A DNA stretch of 35,609 bases from an uncultured Porphyromonas sp. (GTDB lineage: Bacteria; Bacteroidota; Bacteroidia; Bacteroidales; Porphyromonadaceae), in assembly GCF_915070105.1 (NCBI RefSeq), contig NZ_CAJZFJ010000019.1, positions 1 to 35,609 of the forward strand, read 5' to 3'. The position numbers and the translations under genes are program-made. Shown piece by piece: positions 17,049 through 25,858 of the stretch. A model generated the notes under the pieces. It was given only the letters and a program-made list of their open reading frames with translations. It made no database searches and was not told the DNA's origin. Position 1 is the first letter of the stretch. Every line of letters begins with the position of its first letter.

Positions 17049-17693
17049 CTATATTTGACTCGTGATGGTAGTGCGTGATAGTGATTGGGCTCGTAGCTCC
17101 CTCTCTACTTCGGATACGAAGCCCTCGATATAAGCTTTGCCCGAGGAGGTAATCATACTCTCGGGATGAAACTGTAGCCCGAAGATCGGGTACTGCCTAT
17201 GACGGAAGGCCATCAGTTCGTGATGCTCCGACTCTGCCCCCTCGCTATATGCCGTGGGGATGAGGCATGCGGGGAGATCTGCTCTACTCACTACCCAGCT
17301 ATGGTAGCGCCCTACGATACTTCCCTCTGTGATACCACCGACAATGGGGTCGCTATGGTCTATGTCTACTAGAGGTGCGGGATGACCATGTAGGGGATGG
17401 GGTAGTTGGTGGAGCGTTGCTCCGAGGTGCTGTGCGATGGCTTGGTGTCCGAGGCAGATACCCAGTATCGGGTAGTGACCTACTCCCTCTGCGATTAGTC
17501 TCATCATCCGAGGATATTCCTCTGGGATACCAGGGCCAGGGGAGAGGAGTAGAGCGTCATATCGGGTCATCTCATCTCCGCATAGCTCGTCCTCACGAAT
17601 CAGGTCATAGGTAACACGTGGATGCTCCCTAAGTAGCTGCACGATATTGAAGACGAAGGAGTCGTGATTGTCGATGACGAGCAAGCGTATCAT
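17049..17693 (-). CDS. Glutamine amidotransferase, PabA/TrpG type
   Basis: Supplies ammonia from glutamine to aminodeoxychorismate or anthranilate synthase. The 214-aa class I domain shows DNHDSFVFN (8-16), LLSPGPGIP (49-57), nucleophile C80 in GICLGHQ, and the H176/E178 pair in FHPES. TrpG and PabA cannot be told apart by these motifs. The folP and 5-formyl-THF cyclo-ligase genes in the same unit favour the p-aminobenzoate (folate) role. No trpE/pabB partner is in the window. Gap to holB is 8 nt. Confidence 0.9.
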   Translation of the reverse strand: MIRLLVIDNHDSFVFNIVQLLREHPRVTYDLIREDELCGDEMTRYDALLLSPGPGIPEEYPRMMRLIAEGVGHYPILGICLGHQAIAQHLGATLHQLPHPLHGHPAPLVDIDHSDPIVGGITEGSIVGRYHSWVVSRADLPACLIPTAYSEGAESEHHELMAFRHRQYPIFGLQFHPESMITSSGKAYIEGFVSEVERELRAQSLSRTTITSQI

Positions 17694-17751
17694 AGCATGG
17701 TATCTAGGTGTCGCCTGGTCAGTAGCCTATCCGTATCTGTGTAGGTTGGGC

Positions 17752-18285
17752 TTATCGTATGGTCAAGCGACACACGACAGTCTGTCTAGGGAAGATCGCT
17801 CTAATGAGATAGACACCAGGGGTGAGGGAAAGCTTGACCTCACCGCTATTGCGAGCCGAGAGTACCTTGCGCCCCGTGATGTCCATGATGTCCAGCTGGG
17901 TGACAGGCTCGGGCATACGCAGGAGGTCACTAGAGAGCCATATCGTAGGACCAGAGGCGATGGCTTCATCTTGCTTGAGTACGCTGTTACCTCCATTGGC
18001 CTTGTAGTAGACACCTCCGATGACTGTCCCATTTGATATGAGGTAGCTCCCTCCATTGGTTAGAGATACCGTCCCGTGGTCAGGGGCCGCAAAGTAGCGC
18101 ACAGATAGACGTGTATTGGCCACTCGGCTACTGAAGGAGGGTAGAGAGCAAATGCTATCGCCCTGGATGATCTTGCGGAAGCCAAGGCTATTGCGACCCT
18201 TCTCCTGTGCAAAGCCAATAGTACCCCCGAGGAGTAGCAATAGGAGCAGGCTGATAATGGGCCGATAGTTATATCTGTGTGGCAT
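17752..18285 (-). CDS. Small secreted protein with T9SS type A sorting domain
   Basis: A 177-aa protein with a signal peptide (hydrophobic LLLLLLLGGTIG, cleavage near residue 26). A central beta-like region (about 45-105) has SLTNGGSYLISNGTVIGG. The C terminus, from about 110, reads LDIMDITGRKV...LTPGVYLIRAIF...CRLTIR, which fits the type A sorting domain of T9SS cargo (a D-x-x-G-R-x-V strand, then the PxGVYLIR strand). That would route it across the outer membrane. About 80 residues remain for function and I do not recognise them. It lies 99 nt after cdaA and 58 nt before the amidotransferase gene, so it is probably co-transcribed with cytoplasmic enzymes. Confidence 0.78.
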   Translation of the reverse strand: MPHRYNYRPIISLLLLLLLGGTIGFAQEKGRNSLGFRKIIQGDSICSLPSFSSRVANTRLSVRYFAAPDHGTVSLTNGGSYLISNGTVIGGVYYKANGGNSVLKQDEAIASGPTIWLSSDLLRMPEPVTQLDIMDITGRKVLSARNSGEVKLSLTPGVYLIRAIFPRQTVVCRLTIR

Positions 18286-18384
18286 GTGAGTCAGCTTCTA
18301 GAGTGGGGATGAGGCGAGGAGATGGGAGGGTTGTCTTCTTTAGTGCTCTTGTTGTGAAGGGGCTACCTTGGAGTTCGTTGGAGC

Positions 18385-19158
18385 TTAGTCAGCCGAGAGG
18401 AGCTCTCGCAATTCGTCTGCCGTAATGTCCACGATGATATCTCCTCGGTAGGCCAGAGATATCGTTCCTCTCTCTTCGCTTACGATGATGACCCTAGCAT
18501 CGGTCTTTTGGGATAGCCCGAGGGCAGAGCGGTGGCGTAGGCCAAGATCCTTATTTAGGTCAGGGTTGCTTGCCACGGGGAGGATACAACCTGCGGCACA
18601 TATCTTCTCTCCTGCTATGATCATAGCCCCATCGTGTAGGGGGCTATTCTTGAAGAATATTGTCTCGATCAGTCGTGCATTCACTGAGGCGAGGAATCGC
18701 TCCCCTGCGTGCTGATAGGGGGTGAGATCCATATTGCCCTGTATGGCGATGAGGGCACCGGTCTTCTTGCGCGCCATGTTCATACAGGCTAGGACAACTG
18801 GGGCGATGTAGGCAGCCTCCACACGTGCCTGTTGCTCACGGCTGTCTCGGAAGAGGTTCCGTATCTTTCGCCATCGCTGGGCTGAGCCTATCGTGACAAG
18901 GACCTTACGCACCTCGTCTTGGAAGATGATGACGAGTAGTAGGAAGCCTATGTTCACGAACTTGTCTAGCAGTGCCCCCATCAGACGCATCTGTAGCACC
19001 TGAGAGATCAGTAGCCAGAGGATGATGAAGGTCACGATCCCCATGAATAGGGAGCGACTACCCGAATAGCGAAGGGTAACGTAGGTATAGTAGAGACATA
19101 CTGCCAGGAGGAGTATGTCGATGATATCCTTGATCGAGATCTGAAGCCACCAGAGCAT
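18385..19158 (-). CDS. cdaA: Diadenylate cyclase CdaA (DisA_N domain)
   Basis: Makes the second messenger cyclic di-AMP from two ATP at the membrane. The 257-aa protein has three N-terminal transmembrane helices (about 10-80) followed by the DAC domain with both signature motifs, DGA (176-178) in SPLHDGAMII and RHR (208-210) in GLRHRSALG. Length and layout match CdaA rather than DisA. It lies 29 nt after folP. The regulators CdaR and GlmM that often neighbour it in Firmicutes are not present. Confidence 0.95.
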   Translation of the reverse strand: MLWWLQISIKDIIDILLLAVCLYYTYVTLRYSGSRSLFMGIVTFIILWLLISQVLQMRLMGALLDKFVNIGFLLLVIIFQDEVRKVLVTIGSAQRWRKIRNLFRDSREQQARVEAAYIAPVVLACMNMARKKTGALIAIQGNMDLTPYQHAGERFLASVNARLIETIFFKNSPLHDGAMIIAGEKICAAGCILPVASNPDLNKDLGLRHRSALGLSQKTDARVIIVSEERGTISLAYRGDIIVDITADELRELLSAD

Positions 19159-19187
19159 GTGTATCGCCTTTACGTTGTCTTATATAG

Positions 19188-20090
19188 TTAGAGTTTGCTC
19201 TTATTCGTGTGAGCGTAGTGGATAGCTCCGTCCTTGAGCTCATAGGGATGCATAGCCTCGTAGATGCGTATGGCCTCTACGGCAGGAGCTACGTCATGTA
19301 CCCGAAGGATCTTTGCGCCCCGCTCTAGTGCGAAGGCATGAAGTATGGATGTGCCATTGAGTGCCTCCTCTGGGGTTACACCTAGTAGGCGATAGACCAT
19401 GCTCTTGCGTGATACTCCGACTAGGAGAGGCAGAGGGAGGACGGTCTGTAGATCGGACATACGGGCTAGGAGCTCATAGTTCTGCTCTAGGGTCTTGCTG
19501 AAGCCGAAGCCAGGATCTAGGATCACATCATGTACACCTAGCTCTGTGAGCTGGCCCACCCGCTCAATGAAGTAATCAAGTATGTCGAGTACGAGATCTC
19601 GGTAGTCAGTCTGCCCACCCATGGTCTGAGGAGTACCCCTCATGTGCATGAGGACATAGGGCACCTGAAGCTCTGCGATGGTCGTGTACATCTCAGGGTC
19701 AAGTGCCCCGCCTGAGATATCGTTGATCATCGCTACTCCATATTCCTGCACAGCCCATCGTGCGACCTCTGCTCTGAACGTATCTACGGAGACAGGCAAC
19801 TCTGGGTACTCGTCTCTCAGTATCTGTAGTGTGGGAGCTAGTCGTCTCATCTCCTCCTGACTGCTGACATCCTCTGCACCTGGGCGAGAGCTGTATGCGC
19901 CGACATCTGCTATCGAGGCTCCTTCACGGAGGAGGGTATCGATACGCTCCCTCAGCTCACTCTCTCCTGCGATGCGGCTCGTAGAGTAGAAGGAGTCGGG
20001 GGTGACGTTGATGATCCCCATGACGATAGGGCGCTCTAGTGAGAGGAGCTTGCCCGAGAGGTTGAGGGTTAGGTGGTCGGGGCGGTACAT
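19188..20090 (-). CDS. folP: Dihydropteroate synthase
   Basis: Joins p-aminobenzoate to dihydropterin pyrophosphate in folate synthesis; the sulfonamide target. The 300-aa product has the full set of DHPS loops: MGIINVTPDSFY (24-35), DVGAYSSRPGAE (62-73), a conserved NDISGG, DPGFGFSKT, VGVSRKSM and the final RVHDV. It lies 3 nt after the cyclo-ligase gene and 29 nt before cdaA. The PabA-like amidotransferase further down the unit could provide its substrate. Confidence 0.96.
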   Translation of the reverse strand: MYRPDHLTLNLSGKLLSLERPIVMGIINVTPDSFYSTSRIAGESELRERIDTLLREGASIADVGAYSSRPGAEDVSSQEEMRRLAPTLQILRDEYPELPVSVDTFRAEVARWAVQEYGVAMINDISGGALDPEMYTTIAELQVPYVLMHMRGTPQTMGGQTDYRDLVLDILDYFIERVGQLTELGVHDVILDPGFGFSKTLEQNYELLARMSDLQTVLPLPLLVGVSRKSMVYRLLGVTPEEALNGTSILHAFALERGAKILRVHDVAPAVEAIRIYEAMHPYELKDGAIHYAHTNKSKL

Positions 20091-20093
20091 AGC

Positions 20094-20678
20094 CTAGTGG
20101 AGGGGATAGTACACTCTGTCCATGGGGAGGTCCCAAGGCTCTGTGGGGAGATGGCGAGGACGTAGGAGCCCAAAGCTCACACCGATACGTCTCGCCTTAG
20201 TCTGTGCGAGGTAGCGGTCATAGTAACCTTTGCCCCGTCCGAGTCGATAGCCTTCGCTGTCAAAGGCCAGGGCGGGGATGATGAGCAGATCCAGCTGCTC
20301 GGGGGATACAGCCTTATGATCGAGCGTGGGCTCATAGAGACCAAAGCTCCTAGAACGCTCTAGTGAGTCCCAAGAGATGAAGGGATAGAAAGCCATCTCC
20401 TCCTCTCCTAGCACTCGGGGCAGGTAAACTGACTTCACCCCCACTACCTCATCGATGAGTGCCTGTAGGCAGGGCTCATCGGGGAGGGCTGAATAGAGTC
20501 CCACGTGTTGAGCTTCGGACCATAAGGGATCTCGGCGTAGCTGCTCCACGATAGAGCTACTCCACCGAACCCGATCGGGCTCTGTGATGAGCTCTCGTCC
20601 TAGTGTGCGGAGTCTACGACGAAGGTCCTGCTTGGTGCTTACTGCTTCGTGGGCTTCCATTCCTTGGAGGTAAGACAT
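20094..20678 (-). CDS. 5-formyltetrahydrofolate cyclo-ligase
   Basis: Returns 5-formyl-THF to 5,10-methenyl-THF using ATP (MTHFS, YgfA family). The 194-aa protein begins with the basic KQDLRRRLR helix. It has the substrate pocket VGLYSALPDEP and the ATP/Mg motif GRGKGYYDRYL (147-157), with FGLYEP between them. It overlaps the 3' end of the protease gene by 40 nt from the ATG used, or 22 nt from an alternative ATG at 20660. It ends 3 nt before folP, so folate recycling and synthesis are tightly coupled. Confidence 0.93.
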   Translation of the reverse strand: MSYLQGMEAHEAVSTKQDLRRRLRTLGRELITEPDRVRWSSSIVEQLRRDPLWSEAQHVGLYSALPDEPCLQALIDEVVGVKSVYLPRVLGEEEMAFYPFISWDSLERSRSFGLYEPTLDHKAVSPEQLDLLIIPALAFDSEGYRLGRGKGYYDRYLAQTKARRIGVSFGLLRPRHLPTEPWDLPMDRVYYPLH

Positions 20679-22303
20679 TCGATGGCACGTAGTACCTCGG
20701 GGTCACGTTCGTTGCGGATACGATAGTAGAGGTTCTTCTCTCCTCCTAGCATATCTGCGATGAGAGCGACGAGGTCACGCTTGAGGATCGGGAACGACTC
20801 CTGTAGGAGCCCTGGGCGCTGTGCTACACCATACTGCTGTGCGAAGGAAGCGTAGCTGTAGACGATCTGATCACCTACGCTCCATAGATAGTCTGATAGC
20901 TCCTTGACGGAGGAGAATGTGGCTAAGCGGGAGCGGTTCGCATCGGCATAGGTGAAGGCAAACCGCTGGATCGTACCAGACCTCAGTAGGCGCAGGTAGT
21001 AGGTGTTGATCCCCGTGCTGTCTCGTGGCACGAAGATATCGGGGGTGATCCCCCCGCCGCCGTAGACGACACGACCCATGCGGGTGTAGTACTTGGTCGT
21101 ATCTGGCTTAGAGATGCTATCGGCAGAGAATAGCTCTCCGTGTATGTATCGCTCCTCGATGTCATCTACGTAGGCTTCGAGGCCTCGGGCATAGCTCTTC
21201 TGTATGCTCCTGCCCGATGGAGTGTAGTAGCGTGCTACCGTGAGTCGGACGACGGAGCTATCTCGTAGGCTAAATGGTACCTGTACAAGTCCCTTGCCGA
21301 AGGTACGCCGACCTATGATCTGTGCACGATCGAGATCCTGCATAGCCCCAGCAAAGATCTCACTAGAGCTAGCACTATTCTCATTGACGAGGACGGAGAT
21401 GGGGACATTCTTGAGTCGGCCATCCCTTTCGGTCTTGAAGTCCTCACGGGGGTAGTGTGCTCCCTGATTGTAGAGCATTAGATCTCCTCGATTGAGGAAC
21501 TCACTGGCTAGCGCTGTTGCTGCCTGTAGATACCCACCTCCATTGTCTCTTAGGTCGATAAGGATCCGATCGACGCCCTCAGGAGCGTGCTCTGCGTAGG
21601 CCTGCTGGAACTCCAGCGGGGTCTGTGCTCCCCACTTATTCAGGCGTACGTAGAGAACACGTGGACGTATCATGTAGGCAGCGTCGATCGTCGTCACGGG
21701 GACAAGACCACGCACGACAGGGCAGTCGAAGACCTTCTCGCCACGCTTGACCAGCAGGTGTACGACTGTATCCTCTGGCCCCTTGAGCGCCTTCATTACA
21801 TCATCTGAGGAGATCGAGTCACGGGTCAGTACGCTCGCATCAGCTCTCAGTATTCTGTCTCCAGGCTGGAGTCCTGCACGTTCGCTGGGGCCGCCCTCGA
21901 TGACTCGTACTACGACGACGGTATCAAGAAGAGTATTGAACTGGACACCGATCCCGGCAAAGGCTCCTTCGAGTCCCTCGGTCTCCTGCTTATTGAGCTC
22001 GGCACTCAGGTAGACAGAGTGGGGATCTAGCTGGGAGAGCACGTAGGGGATGGACTGCTCCTCGATACTATCGAGGTTCACCGAATCGACGTAGAAGCGT
22101 TCGATGAGCGAGAAGATCTGCCCCAGCTTGCCCGAGGAACCTCGCCTACCTCCTATCCCTAGGAAGACAGAGGTGAAGACCCCGAAGAGGAAGATGATGC
22201 AGACGATAGCTATATAGGCTAGGGTGCGCAGTAGCCGTCCACGCCGTGGATGCTGAGGAGCCTCTGGCGTAGGGCTAGTGGAGTGAGTAGAGTCTGGTTG
22301 CAT
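20639..22303 (-). CDS. S41-family C-terminal processing protease (CtpA-like)
   Basis: A periplasm-facing protease that trims C termini or degrades envelope proteins. The 554-aa protein has one N-terminal transmembrane anchor (about 26-50). A PDZ domain (about 105-190) carries GIGVQF and GLQPGDRIL. The S41 core has DLRDNGGGYLQ (250-260), the serine motif NENSASSSEIFAGA (307-320) and the lysine K337 in RTFGKG. About 150 C-terminal residues form the helical cap seen in Bacteroidota members. It starts 39 nt after the dCMP deaminase gene. Confidence 0.93.
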   Translation of the reverse strand: MQPDSTHSTSPTPEAPQHPRRGRLLRTLAYIAIVCIIFLFGVFTSVFLGIGGRRGSSGKLGQIFSLIERFYVDSVNLDSIEEQSIPYVLSQLDPHSVYLSAELNKQETEGLEGAFAGIGVQFNTLLDTVVVVRVIEGGPSERAGLQPGDRILRADASVLTRDSISSDDVMKALKGPEDTVVHLLVKRGEKVFDCPVVRGLVPVTTIDAAYMIRPRVLYVRLNKWGAQTPLEFQQAYAEHAPEGVDRILIDLRDNGGGYLQAATALASEFLNRGDLMLYNQGAHYPREDFKTERDGRLKNVPISVLVNENSASSSEIFAGAMQDLDRAQIIGRRTFGKGLVQVPFSLRDSSVVRLTVARYYTPSGRSIQKSYARGLEAYVDDIEERYIHGELFSADSISKPDTTKYYTRMGRVVYGGGGITPDIFVPRDSTGINTYYLRLLRSGTIQRFAFTYADANRSRLATFSSVKELSDYLWSVGDQIVYSYASFAQQYGVAQRPGLLQESFPILKRDLVALIADMLGGEKNLYYRIRNERDPEVLRAIECLTSKEWKPTKQ

Positions 22304-22342
22304 AGATTCAGCCTAATAAAGTGGATTGATCGAGAGCACTCG

Positions 22343-22780
22343 TCAGAGGCTCTCTAGGGGGATATGATCTACTATGATCCCGGCACGCTGCAGTAGGTCG
22401 ATGCCATCACGTAGACGATACTCGATGCTATAGACGACACGTACGATACGGCTCTGGATGATGAGCTTGGCGCACTCGATGCAGGGGGCATCAGTGACAT
22501 AGACTGTCGCTCCAGAGCTGTCGTTGGTGCTACTGGCTAGCTTGGTGATCGCATTCGCCTCAGCGTGTAGTACGTATAGTTTCGTATGGCCATCGTCGTC
22601 TTCGCAGATGTTCTCGAAGCCCACGGGCGTACCATTGTACCCATCGGAGATGATGCTCTTATCCTTGACGATGAGGGCACCGACCTTCCTTCGCTCGCAG
22701 TAGGAGTTCTCGGCCCATATACGAGCCATACGGAGGTACCGCTTATCCAGTACGAGCTGCTTCTCCTCAATAGTCGTCAT
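22343..22780 (-). CDS. dCMP deaminase (ComEB-like cytidine deaminase family)
   Basis: Deaminates dCMP to dUMP, the thymidylate precursor. The 145-aa zinc enzyme shows CERRKVGALIVKD, GYNGTP (48-53), the HAE motif (H72, E74) and PCIEC (C100, C103). Its product dUMP feeds thymidylate synthase, which uses methylene-THF, so it fits the folate genes downstream. It is the first gene of the long minus-strand unit, with a promoter box about 42 bp upstream. Confidence 0.93.
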   Translation of the reverse strand: MTTIEEKQLVLDKRYLRMARIWAENSYCERRKVGALIVKDKSIISDGYNGTPVGFENICEDDDGHTKLYVLHAEANAITKLASSTNDSSGATVYVTDAPCIECAKLIIQSRIVRVVYSIEYRLRDGIDLLQRAGIIVDHIPLESL

Positions 22781-22821
22781 TGTCTATCTTATCGTATTGC
22801 GTTAATGCTATTACGTTCAGA

Positions 22822-22829
22822 CAAAGATA
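22822..22829 (-). promoter_or_regulatory. -7 box of the dCMP deaminase-holB unit
   Basis: Minus-strand TATCTTTG fits the Bacteroidota TAnnTTTG box and ends 42 bp before the dCMP deaminase ATG. A TTTG lies only 14 bp further upstream, closer than the usual -33 spacing, so the upstream box is uncertain. Confidence 0.45.
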
Positions 22830-22885
22830 CGGCTTTGTCCTCACAAAGGAGCTCCCGAGGGAGATATTACTAGAGCCGAGGCCAG

Positions 22886-23190
22886 AGTTCACTAGATGCC
22901 GAGGGCAAAGTGCGTGAGGAGCATACACCCAAGATAGCAGCATCTGTATCCTAGTGTAGACTTACCAGAAGTATAGGTACTACCTAAGGGTGAAAAGTGT
23001 ACACGTGTGTACACCATAGTATACCCACGTGTACACAACTGTATACACGCGTGTATACTACCTCGCTCTAAGTATGTCCTCGGTAGGGCTCTAGTACGTG
23101 CGATTCTCGGGGCTAAATCTAAGTGCTCCCGGAGACACGGCTAAGACACCCTTGAGGTGAAACAATACCCCCAAAGTGAGGAGCGTACTA
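22886..23190. repeat. Dispersed palindromic intergenic element, copy B
   Basis: Second copy. Three 18-bp dyads lie at 22997-23014, 23019-23036 and 23041-23058, with an exact 22-bp period. The last, GTATACACGCGTGTATAC, differs from the first at both symmetric positions, so the dyad is kept. The box CCTCGCTCTAAGTATGTCCT follows at 23061. The 5' flank GCCGAGGGCAAAG...GAGGAGCATAC matches copy C. The 3' flank ACAATACCCCCAAAG at about 23162 matches copy C's AATAATACCCCTGAAG. Ends are approximate. It lies upstream of the minus-strand dCMP deaminase unit. Confidence 0.8.
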
Positions 23191-23347
23191 GGATAGATTA
23201 TGTCTCGACCCTAGATAGGGACACCCCCTAGGTGAAGGGCTGTAGGTGGAGGTAGGCTAGTTGAAAATCCGCCCTCATAACTCACTCTGTATGGGACATG
23301 CCTAGAGGGTGGGAGAGGGTATACCGAGAAGGGGCGATAGGACATAA

Positions 23348-23392
23348 AATATTCGCCCCCGTCACCTATCTAAGATGACGGGGGCGAACATT
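23348..23392 (-). terminator. Terminator of the lipoprotein gene
   Basis: Arms TTCGCCCCCGTCA (23352-23364) and TGACGGGGGCGAA (23376-23388) pair perfectly around an 11-nt loop, and pairing extends to 23348/23392 with one mismatch. On the minus strand it is followed by a T-rich ATTTTATG, as expected of an intrinsic terminator about 120 nt after the lipoprotein stop. Confidence 0.75.
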
Positions 23393-23510
23393 ATATGTCC
23401 TCTGTGAGGGTGTAGCGTCTGCTAGGATGGATGTGTCGGGATGTCCGAAGTATACGATCCTAGGACAGGCTACTCCACGACTTGTTTAGAGGGCGAGTGG
23501 GGAGGTGGGC

Positions 23511-23957
23511 TTACTTCTTCTTGAAGACAACGGCCTTGAGGGAGAGGGGGACAATTTTGGGCGTAGGGCTGTCCTCCTGTGGTTGCATAGTGGCGGACTC
23601 AAAGTCGGCAGTGAGCTCAGAGCCAGAGAAGGCTCCCTTGAAGTCCTTTACGATGTGCATCTTGCCGAAGGGAGTTTCGGCAGTGTAGTTCTTGATAAAG
23701 AGTGAGTCCCCCTTGACCTCGCAGTCTAGCAGATATTCTAGCTTGTGACCAGGGCCTTTAGGGATGATCTTGATCTTCACTTCCTTGGGTGAGTTGAAGT
23801 GTAGGCTGTACTGCCCCGTGGCCTCCGTCCAGTTCGTGTCGGTGAGGTGGTGCGTGTCGGGGATGTCATTGGTCTTTTCACCTCTGCATGAGGGTAGGAA
23901 AGCCAGGGTAAGTAGCCCTAGGAGTAGGGCAGAGAATGATGCTTTGCGCAGTAGCAT
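23511..23957 (-). CDS. Small lipoprotein of unknown function
   Basis: A 148-aa protein with a lipoprotein signal: a basic start (MLLRK), a hydrophobic stretch and the lipobox LPSC with the lipidated Cys at residue 24. The mature part looks all-beta, with alternating strands such as YSLHFNSPKEVKIKIIP, DSLFIKNYTAETPFGKM and ELTADFESATM, and ends in a basic KKK. I do not recognise a family. It stands alone between a 400-nt upstream gap and a terminator, so it is probably its own transcript. Confidence 0.75.
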   Translation of the reverse strand: MLLRKASFSALLLGLLTLAFLPSCRGEKTNDIPDTHHLTDTNWTEATGQYSLHFNSPKEVKIKIIPKGPGHKLEYLLDCEVKGDSLFIKNYTAETPFGKMHIVKDFKGAFSGSELTADFESATMQPQEDSPTPKIVPLSLKAVVFKKK

Positions 23958-24316
23958 ACTCAGTTGTTATTTAGTGGATGAATGAATACATCTATTGTTA
24001 GGTAGAGGGCTTCTCATCATGCTATAGAGCCTAGGTATATAGCCCTCCCCTTACTGAATGCAAAGGAACAAGGAAAAGCTAGGTAGTACAATCATCATAT
24101 TTGGGTATTTTTCATCTGCCTCTTCCCTATCTATGGTGATGGATAGGAGAGGCTAGGCTCTTGGTCAAGTGCCTCATCTGGGGCAAGAAGGGACGAAGGG
24201 AGTCCGTTCTTCGGTCTACCTAAAGCTATGGAGCTTAGGCTGCTCAACCTAGCAAAAGTGTAGATAGAATGGGAAGTGAAGATAGGGAGGATAGCCGGTA
24301 ATTCGTTTAGTCTTGG
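23958..24316. other. Divergent intergenic region, no gene seen
   Basis: This region separates the lipoprotein gene (-) from fumC (+). It has no plausible frame and no strong hairpin. The stretch at about 24060-24120 is AT-rich (AAAGGAACAAGGAAAAG, TTTGGGTATTTTTC) and could hold the lipoprotein promoter, but I see no clear TAnnTTTG match on the minus strand. Confidence 0.4.
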
Positions 24317-24324
24317 TACATTTG
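24317..24324 (+). promoter_or_regulatory. -7 box of the fumC promoter
   Basis: TACATTTG fits TAnnTTTG and ends 43 bp before the fumC ATG. The -33 TTG is not evident. Confidence 0.4.
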
Positions 24325-24367
24325 TGCTATATAAGTATGCCGTACGTACAATTTAAGATATACAGTA

Positions 24368-25765
24368 ATGGACTACAGAATCGAAAAGGATACCCTTGGC
24401 GAAGTCAAGGTACCCGCTGACAAGCTTTGGGGAGCACAGACAGAACGCTCTCGTAACAACTTCAAGATCGGTCGGCCAGCCTCTATGCCTCTGGACGTAA
24501 TCCGTGGCTTTGCTTACCTCAAGAAGGGGGCAGCCTATGCTAACCACGAGCTCGGAGTACTCCCCGTAGAGAAGCGTGACCTCATCGCCGCTGTCTGTGA
24601 TGAGATCCTCGCAGGGAAGCTGGATGACCAGTTCCCACTCGTTATCTGGCAGACGGGCTCAGGGACGCAGAGCAACATGAACGTGAATGAAGTCATCGCC
24701 AACCGTGCACACCAGCTAGCAGGGAAGGTGATCGGGGAAGGTGAGAAGACCCTACTCCCTAACGATGATGTCAATAAGTCTCAGTCCTCCAATGATACCT
24801 TCCCCACGGGGATGCATATCGCCTGCTATAAGAAGGTCGTAGAGGTAACCCTCCCAGGCCTTCGCCAGCTACATCAGGCACTTGACCGCAAGGCCAAGGA
24901 GATGGCAGACGTCGTGAAGATCGGTCGTACGCACCTCATGGATGCTACACCCCTCACCCTAGGTCAGGAGTTCAGTGGCTATGCTGCTCAGCTCGAGCAT
25001 GGCATCAAGGCCATCGAGAACACCCTCCCACACCTAGCAGAGCTAGCCCTCGGCGGTACAGCGGTCGGTACGGGTCTCAATACCCCTAAGGGCTATGATG
25101 TCGTGGTCGCACGCCATATCGCAGAGTTCACAGGCCTACCCTTCGTCACGGCTAAGAACAAGTTCGAGGCACTAGCAGCCCACGATGCCATCGTAGAGAG
25201 CCATGGCGCCCTGAAGCAGGTAGCAGTAGCCCTGAATAAGATCGCAAACGATATCCGCCTCCTCGCCTCTGGCCCTCGTAGCGGTATCGGTGAGATCATC
25301 ATCCCCGCCAATGAGCCCGGCTCCTCCATCATGCCCGGTAAGGTGAACCCCACACAGTGCGAGGCTATGACGATGGTCTGCGCTCAGGTCGCAGGTAACG
25401 ATACGACGATCTCTGTAGCAGGGATGCAGGGCCACTTCGAGCTCAACGTCTTCAAGCCTGTCATGGCTGCCAACTTCCTAGAGAGTGCACAGCTCCTAGG
25501 GGATGCCGCAGTCTCCTTCGATATCCACTGCGTATCAGGTGTAGAGCCTAACCACCCCCGCATCAAGGAGCTACTCAATAACTCCCTCATGCTCGTCACG
25601 GCACTCAATACCCATATCGGCTACTACAAGGCCGCTGAGATCGCCAATGCTGCTCATCGCAATGGCACAACGCTCAAGGAAGAAGCTCTTCGCCTAGGCT
25701 ATGTCAGCGAGGAAGACTTCGACAAGTGGGTACGCCCTGAGGATATGGTACATCCTCTAGACTAA
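24368..25765 (+). CDS. fumC: Class II fumarate hydratase
   Basis: Interconverts fumarate and malate without an iron-sulfur cluster. The 465-aa protein has the full class II pattern: GEVKVPADKLWGAQTERS near the N terminus, GSGTQSNMNVNEV, SQSSNDTFPTGMH, GRTHLMDATPLTLGQE and the signature loop GSSIMPGKVNP (318-328). Aspartase/argininosuccinate lyase relatives share the signature, but GTQSNMN and the length fit FumC. In Bacteroidota the reaction often runs from malate to fumarate in succinate formation (inference). It is a single-gene unit with its own promoter and terminator. Confidence 0.97.
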   Translation: MDYRIEKDTLGEVKVPADKLWGAQTERSRNNFKIGRPASMPLDVIRGFAYLKKGAAYANHELGVLPVEKRDLIAAVCDEILAGKLDDQFPLVIWQTGSGTQSNMNVNEVIANRAHQLAGKVIGEGEKTLLPNDDVNKSQSSNDTFPTGMHIACYKKVVEVTLPGLRQLHQALDRKAKEMADVVKIGRTHLMDATPLTLGQEFSGYAAQLEHGIKAIENTLPHLAELALGGTAVGTGLNTPKGYDVVVARHIAEFTGLPFVTAKNKFEALAAHDAIVESHGALKQVAVALNKIANDIRLLASGPRSGIGEIIIPANEPGSSIMPGKVNPTQCEAMTMVCAQVAGNDTTISVAGMQGHFELNVFKPVMAANFLESAQLLGDAAVSFDIHCVSGVEPNHPRIKELLNNSLMLVTALNTHIGYYKAAEIANAAHRNGTTLKEEALRLGYVSEEDFDKWVRPEDMVHPLD

Positions 25766-25786
25766 GGGTTACCCTAGACAAAAAAG

Positions 25787-25818
25787 AGGAGCCTGTACCC
25801 TACGGGGTACAGGCTCCT
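25787..25818. terminator. Bidirectional terminator between fumC and the ABC-F gene
   Basis: Arms AGGAGCCTGTACCC (25787-25800) and GGGTACAGGCTCCT (25805-25818) form a perfect 14-bp stem with a 4-nt loop. TTGCTTTTCT follows on the plus strand, and the preceding A-run gives a T-run on the minus strand, so it serves both convergent genes. Confidence 0.9.
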
Positions 25819-25858
25819 TTGCTTTTCTATGACCTCGAGTAGCGAGGGGATATTGCCC

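Noticed and set aside
22886..23190. Repeat copies as IS ends or MITEs
   Set aside because: No terminal inverted repeats or target duplications are visible, and divergence between copies is concentrated in the flanks, not the core.
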